Origin: Phoronis ovalis
Taxonomy: Eukaryota; Phoronida; Phoronidae
Reading direction: 5' to 3'
Length of the DNA stretch: 27,538 nt
Assembly: GCA_028565635.1 (NCBI GenBank)
Contig: JAOXYB010042615.1
Location: 1-27,538, forward strand
The translations under genes were made by a program, and so were the position numbers. This document shows, piece by piece, positions 22,912-27,538 of the stretch; position 1 is the first letter of the stretch, and each line of letters starts with the position of its first letter. The notes below the pieces were generated by a model. It worked only from the letters and a program-made list of their open reading frames with translations, did not search any database and was not told the origin of the DNA.

Positions 22912-25900
22912 CTAGACTTTTATATGTTTGACAGCAATGCTTCCTCTTCCATATTTATTTGGTTTGTCATCAAATTCTTGTGAATCACTCAATTCAAATT
23001 CATATGCCTACAAACATAATAATACTTTTTACTGTATTTTGTAAGTTTTTTCTATTACAAAACATTGATACTGTAAACCTAAGTTTTGCATTTTCTAATA
23101 CATTTAAGAAATAATGAACAACATTTCTAACAGTCAAATTGTCACAGTTATTAGCAAAAATTTTAGATAACTGAATTACTAGAAAATAAAAGCATTGGAT
23201 GACCAAACTAAAATATTACTTTTTTTGAAAATCCTTAATTAATGTGATCCAACTAATAGAATATACAGCTTAAGGATGTCTCACTTGTGTAGATAAGTAG
23301 TATATCTACTGTATTCTGTCACCTTTTATCTGTTTAACAAACAATGTAAGCATATTATCTTGTTTATGTAAAGCTTTATTACATTCCAGTGGTATGTAAA
23401 AAAAAGTCAACCCAGTCACAGACTTAATATTCGTTTTTTGATTAACATACCTCATTGATGGCAGATATAGTTCTCTTACGACCTCTGTGAGATTTAGATG
23501 AGTTCCCATTGATACTAAGTTGCTTGGCTTTAAGGCTTGGGCTGTGGCAAACCTTACAAAATTTCATAGAACCTGTATTACCCACATTTGCAGCAGATAC
23601 AGTCAGTTGACTAAATTAATGGAATGGTTGAACTTAATGAAAGAATATGGAATGGAAATAACAGATGATACTCTCTTACCCATCACCATCCTCATCTAAG
23701 CAATTCATTCCATTTGACAATGGTCACGTTAACATGTAAAGTTTTAACAAGTCTTGAGAGCAAACATGGCTGCCAATCGACAATGTTGGATGTAATCGGA
23801 GTCAAAATTTCACCTGACGTAAAAACTGACCTGTACTTTGTACAGAAATTGAAGTTGATTTGATAAAAACTGAAGCTATTATTGTGACATATACTATCTG
23901 GAAAATAAACATGGCTGTCAGTCGGCCATCTTGGAGGTGATTCAGGTCCAAATTACATTAGACGTGTATTTACCTTGTATCAAATACAAAGCAGTTATTG
24001 CAAGTAAAACAAAGCACCTGACCCGGGGGAAGAGTTAATATGAAAGTGGGTACGCATGTTCAAACAAAATTTTGCGTGAAAGGGTATGTTTTTTGAACCG
24101 GCGGCATGTAACGCGCGTTGCACGCTTAGGGTCTGTTTTTTTTGGTGTGACACTCCCTTAGGGGTGGTTTTTTCCAAAAGTCACTTCCTTAGGGGTGTAT
24201 TTTTTCCAAAAACTCACTTCTTTAAGGGTGTATTTTTTGCAGAATTTTTTTTTGATGTCTGGGAACATGGGTACCTACTTTCATATTGGCTGCCCCCCCC
24301 AGGACCTGACCTACTTTTCAAGGTTATTCTAAAATGTCACCTAAGTCTAATACCCCCATCAACCAATGGCCTTCATAAAACCACCTTTGATCATCCAGTC
24401 AAGGCTTTGCTTTTCTGGAAAGTGATATAACATGACATGCATTTTGGGAACTAACATGGCCTCCAGTCGGCCACATTAGAATTGATCCAGATGAAAATTG
24501 TACCTGTCCTGGACTTAGACTTTTACTTGCCCTGTACCGAATATGAAGCTGATAAAAACTGAAGCTTTTAATTGTAACCTAACATCTTAAGAACAAACAT
24601 GGCCACCAATCAGCTATCGTGGAAATGAACCGGGTCACAATTATAGGCCACCTGCACTTTGACCTGTATTTACCCTGTGCCATATATGAAACTGATCGGA
24701 TAAAAACTGAAGCAGCTCTTGCCTTCTCAAGATCGTTTTGAAATATCACTTACCCAATATGCCCATCAACTTATGGCCTTCATAGATCCACCTTCCAAAT
24801 CGTCCTGTCAATGCTATGTCTTTCTCAAATAGACACAACATGACGTACCCTCTTGGGAACAAACATGGCCACTAGTCGGCATAATTGGAAGTGATCCTGG
24901 TCAAAATTATATCAGCCCTGTACTTTCACCTTTATTTACCCATTTTTCAAGGTCACTCAAAAATGTTACCTAGCCTAATATGCCCACGGACATATGGCTT
25001 TCGTGAATCCACCTTCGAATCATCCAGTTGACGGTTTCTGAAAATTGGCTCAACCTGATGTGCCTTCTCAGGAACAAACATGGCTGCCAGTCGGCCATAT
25101 TGGAAGTCATCTGGGTCAAAATTGAGCTTGACCTGAACTTTGACCTGTACTTACTCTGTAAAATATGAACTTGGTCAGTAAAAAATAAAGCTGTTAGTGT
25201 GACGTACCTTCTCAGGAACAAACAAGGCCACAAGTCAGCCAGTTTGAAGTGATGCAGATCAAAATTATACCAGGCCTGTACTTATATGTGTATTTTACCC
25301 TGTATCGAATATATCATTGTATTGATGTTTGCCGTACAATTTTAACAACAAACATGGCCGTCTGTTGCCCATAATGGAAGTGATCTGGATCAAAATTATA
25401 CTTGATCTGTACTTATCCTGTATTGAATATGAAGCTGATCAGATAAAAACTGAAGCAGATATTGCGAGAAAAAGAAAGTGTTATGAATAACGAAAAATGT
25501 TGAAAATTCAGCTTGGCATTTGACTCACTTTTCAAGAGCACTCAAAACTGTCACCTAGCTTATTATGTGCATTGGTTCATTTCAAAAAAAAAGTTTGTGA
25601 ATAAAAGTTAAAGTTTTTCATGATATGAAGAACAACCTCCGAAAAATTTAAAAAGTGTATCATTTTATATTTTAAATATAAAATACTTCTTATTTTGTTA
25701 CGAAGCAATCTTTCAGCTTTAAAAAGTTTTTGTCACACAAACTGAAGTTATAATGAATTACAAGCTACAGAATCATATCAAGCATAAATTGGTCAATTCA
25801 AGCTATTACCTCATCTGCTTCTGTGATCCTCTCTGTTGCCATTTTTTTAGCTTTTCTTCCATGGAGGCTCAAGCTACGAGCATATTCTGCTAGATCATTG

Positions 25901-27237
25901 ACGGGCTGAAACAAAAGATTTTTGATAATAATAATTATTTTCTTTAAGGCTTAGTTACAGTCTCATTTATTTTACTATTTCTTTAAGGCTTAGTTACAGT
26001 CTCATTTATATGGTTTTAATACAAATTAGTGAAAAATTCGCATTACATTGTTTTAACACAAAATAAATATTTTTGGAAACTTTAACACGATTCATGTTAT
26101 AGTGGTATATTTTCAGAATCGTGTGTGAAATGCATGAACTTTATATAATCAGCGTTTAATGACACCTTATAACAATCATGTACATCCTACAGGTAAACCC
26201 AGTGGATTTAAAATTGTGCTAACTACGTTTTTAACAAGTGAACTATATATACACCCACTAAATCTAAGCATTGGAAAAAAGTAAATTGCCACTGATTCAC
26301 TAAAATTGTTTGACAATATGTCAGTTGTTATACAGAAGCGTTATACAGTGACATACCTCTTCAATGGTTTTTGTGCCACTTTTTTTAGGTATTTCTAAAT
26401 CAGATTCCAATTCAGTTGTCTTGTCTTCATTATTTGTTTTACGTTTCAAGTATTTCTTAAACCCAACATCTGTAACTTTTTTCTTATTCACTAGTTTCCC
26501 CAGCCTTCAAATTAATTGGGCACAAGTTTCATCAATTTGATAAAAGTTTGAATTCCAATAGGAAAATTCAGACTCATCAAAAAAGTTAGAACTAAATAAT
26601 ATATGCACCATTTTATATTTAGTTTTCACTCTTTGATTGTACATTGGATAAAGCATGGAAAGAAATAATGTTTTTAATATTTTGACTGATTTCAAATTCC
26701 AAAATTAAAAGAAATGTTGACCTAAGATAAAACTTGAATAATAAGTCACACAAACCCAAAACACATGTCATCCTTTTAAAAATAAATACAATACTATTTA
26801 AAAAGCAAAGATAAAATTATATATTTTCACAATAAACACATTGTTTATGAACAGAATCTTCTAGAACTACATGAGTAAAATTAAGTGCATACACAGATTG
26901 TGTTCGAAAATCAGTGCTGTGTTTTCCTTTTGCATCTTCATTACACAGCTATTGTGATTGGTTTAACTGGTTGATATTCAGTATGTAGAGAATGATAAAG
27001 CACGTACCTCTTTCCTTTGGAGGACATAGACACAAAGCCTTCTTTTTCTAGTCTATTCACCAATCCTTGTGCTACTGTCATTTCAACACCAAGTCGTCTT
27101 GAAAGACTAGGTGCAACAATCCTTGGCATGTCTAATGTGGCATTTAAGGCTCGGCGCCATAAACATGTTGCTTCAGTGACTATATCATTAAGATGACATA
27201 GACTTGGATCAGTTGGTTGCTTCTCTGGATCCTTCAG
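22912..27237 (-). CDS. Winged-helix nuclear protein, 5' partial; probable HORMAD/Hop1-type meiotic axis protein C-terminal half
   Basis: Five exons in transcript order: 27008-27237, 26357-26504, 25810-25905, 23451-23552, 22912-23007 (stop TAG). Phases close throughout, giving 223 residues of C-terminus. The first visible exon encodes a winged-helix fold: CLWRRALNATLDMPRIVAPS, then SRRLGVEMTVAQGLVNRLEK, then EGFVSMSSKGKR (recognition helix and wing). The next exon continues with GKLVNKKKVTDVGFKKYLKR, then acidic and basic linkers, an NLS-like SHRGRKRTIS, and a tail with ELSDSQEFDD ending in SIAVKHIKV. Meiotic HORMAD/Hop1 proteins of many eukaryotes carry a chromatin-binding region with a winged helix after the HORMA domain and a short C-terminal closure motif. 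The layout and wording fit that family, but the HORMA domain itself would lie beyond 27538, so identity is inference. The acceptor of the fourth exon (23552) is weak and that exon could start elsewhere. Confidence 0.65.
23008..23450 (-). other. Intron of the winged-helix gene
   Basis: On the minus strand this runs from donor GAG|GTATGT to acceptor TTTGTAG, phase 0 on both sides. Nothing else was recognised. Confidence 0.6.
23690..25570. repeat. Degenerate tandem array of a ~143-base unit and a longer variant, intronic
   Basis: A core AACATGGCYGCCAGTCGGCC (consensus of diverged copies) recurs at 23763, 23908, 24453, 24597, 24862, 25077, 25220 and 25351. It is followed each time by TTGGAAGTGATC-like and TCAAAATTATA-like blocks and often by GATAAAAACTGAAGC. 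Spacings are near 131-145 for the short form and 215-265 for a longer form that adds a TCAAGGTCACTCAAAAATG-like block and a ATATGCCCA block. The 545-base gap between copies 2 and 3 becomes about 257 once the transposon at 24023-24303 is removed. The array lies in the intron between the third and fourth visible exons of the winged-helix gene. Confidence 0.8.
24016..24311. mobile_element. Small non-autonomous DNA transposon (MITE, hAT-like) with target duplication
   Basis: The element (about 24023-24303, ~280 bases) has imperfect terminal inverted repeats. Left 24037-24053 reads AATATGAAAGTGGGTAC; right 24271-24287 is its reverse complement with one mismatch. G-rich and C-rich ends lie outside these. 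The flanks carry the direct duplication ACCTGACC at 24016-24023 and 24304-24311; the last base of the left copy may belong to the element. An 8-base duplication is typical of hAT superfamily elements. Inside are three tandem copies (24151-24181, 24182-24214, 24215-~24246) of a ~32-base unit containing CTTAGGGGTGTATTTTTTCC. There is no transposase, so it would have been moved by an enzyme encoded elsewhere. Confidence 0.75.
25906..26356 (-). other. Intron of the winged-helix gene
   Basis: On the minus strand this runs from donor GAG|GTATGT to acceptor TTGTTTCAG, phase 0. It holds the 39-base duplication at its right end in transcript order. No other feature was seen. Confidence 0.65.
25941..26009. 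repeat. 39-base tandem duplication in an intron
   Basis: TCTTTAAGGCTTAGTTACAG plus TCTCATTTAT occurs at 25941-25970 and again at 25980-26009, a period of 39 bases. The copies are identical over 30 bases, implying a recent duplication. Confidence 0.85.
26505..27007 (-). other. Intron of the winged-helix gene
   Basis: On the minus strand this runs from donor AAGAG|GTACGT to acceptor AATTTGAAG. The acceptor lacks a strong pyrimidine tract but restores phase exactly (split AGG). The open frame at 26507-26695 lies inside it. Confidence 0.6.
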
Positions 27238-27538
27238 CTGCCCAAATATTGTTGACAGTTATTTCATAGCAAGCTGGATGTAGTACTTTAAAAGGTAACA
27301 GCAATGTCCAGAGAACTATTTCTGTTTTACTTCATTTTGACACACAAAAGTTTTTAGGTTCTTTTTGACTTTAAAGTTTTATCTTGAACTATGTCATTCT
27401 CAATCACACTGAATACAGTGTGATGGACTATGATATCAGAACAATTTTAACAGCTTTAATGTTAACTCAGTTTCAAATGATTTGAGACTTTTCATTTAGT
27501 CTCAAAACTTTTTTTTTATTAATAGACTTTTGCCTAAA
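27238..27538 (-). other. Upstream intron of the winged-helix gene, cut by window edge
   Basis: The sequence before the acceptor TTTGGGCAG is AT-rich and shows no further exon on the minus strand. If the HORMAD assignment is right, exons for the HORMA domain lie beyond the window end. Confidence 0.5.

Noticed and set aside
24086..24430. 114-residue open frame over the MITE
   Set aside because: It follows the internal minisatellite and poly-T runs (repeated FFxxxFF patterns) and is explained by the repeat, not by a gene.
24970..25233. Minus-strand frame with a repeated PCLFLRR motif
   Set aside because: The repetition comes from two copies of the intronic array read on the opposite strand.
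1..27538. Functional gene cluster linking FANCE and the HORMAD-like gene
   Set aside because: Both act on DNA, but 16 kb and three unrelated genes separate them, on opposite strands. Animal gene order seldom implies shared function.
1..27538. CRISPR arrays, bacterial operons or tRNA/rRNA genes
   Set aside because: Tandem repeats here lack the regular repeat-spacer pattern, genes have spliceosomal introns, and no cloverleaf or rRNA core was recognised by eye.

Overview
This window is AT-rich animal nuclear DNA. Coding sequence is split into short exons by GT-AG introns, intergenic spaces are long, and there are introns full of repeats. There are no operons, bacterial ribosome binding sites, CRISPR arrays or recognisable RNA genes. 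The gene families (FANCE, FAM124, zona pellucida domain, ankyrin repeat, a winged-helix protein resembling HORMAD/Hop1) fit a bilaterian invertebrate. The style of the repeats and the AT bias suggest a mollusc or another lophotrochozoan, but that placement is inference. Many apparent open frames are intronic or antisense shadows, so gene models were built by hand from splice sites and codon phase.

Layout: (1) 1-1971 is non-coding, with the edge of a mobile element at the start. (2) 1972-6624 (+) holds nine exons of a FANCE-like Fanconi anaemia core-complex gene without its first exon(s). (3) 7752-10208 (+) is a complete three-exon ankyrin-repeat gene (477 aa). (4) 12594-15914 (-) is a seven-exon gene for a 265-aa single-pass membrane protein that carries only the C-terminal half of a ZP domain. 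(5) 15915-19776 is a long spacer between divergent genes. (6) 19777-22115 (+) is a two-exon FAM124 family gene (674 aa) with a long disordered tail containing a repeated LLQ motif. (7) 22912-27237 (-) holds the last five exons of a winged-helix nuclear protein, probably a HORMAD/Hop1-type meiotic chromosome-axis protein. It converges tail to tail with the FAM124 gene. One of its introns carries an array of degenerate repeats about 2 kb long, interrupted by a small non-autonomous DNA transposon with terminal inverted repeats and an 8-bp target duplication.

The genes do not form an obvious pathway. FANCE (crosslink repair) and the HORMAD-like protein (meiotic recombination) both act on DNA, but they lie 16 kb apart with unrelated genes between them. 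No previously undescribed multi-gene system is evident. The most unusual items are the ZP-C-only membrane protein, the repeated motif in the FAM124 tail, the orphan tail of the ankyrin protein, and the nested transposon inside the intronic repeat array.
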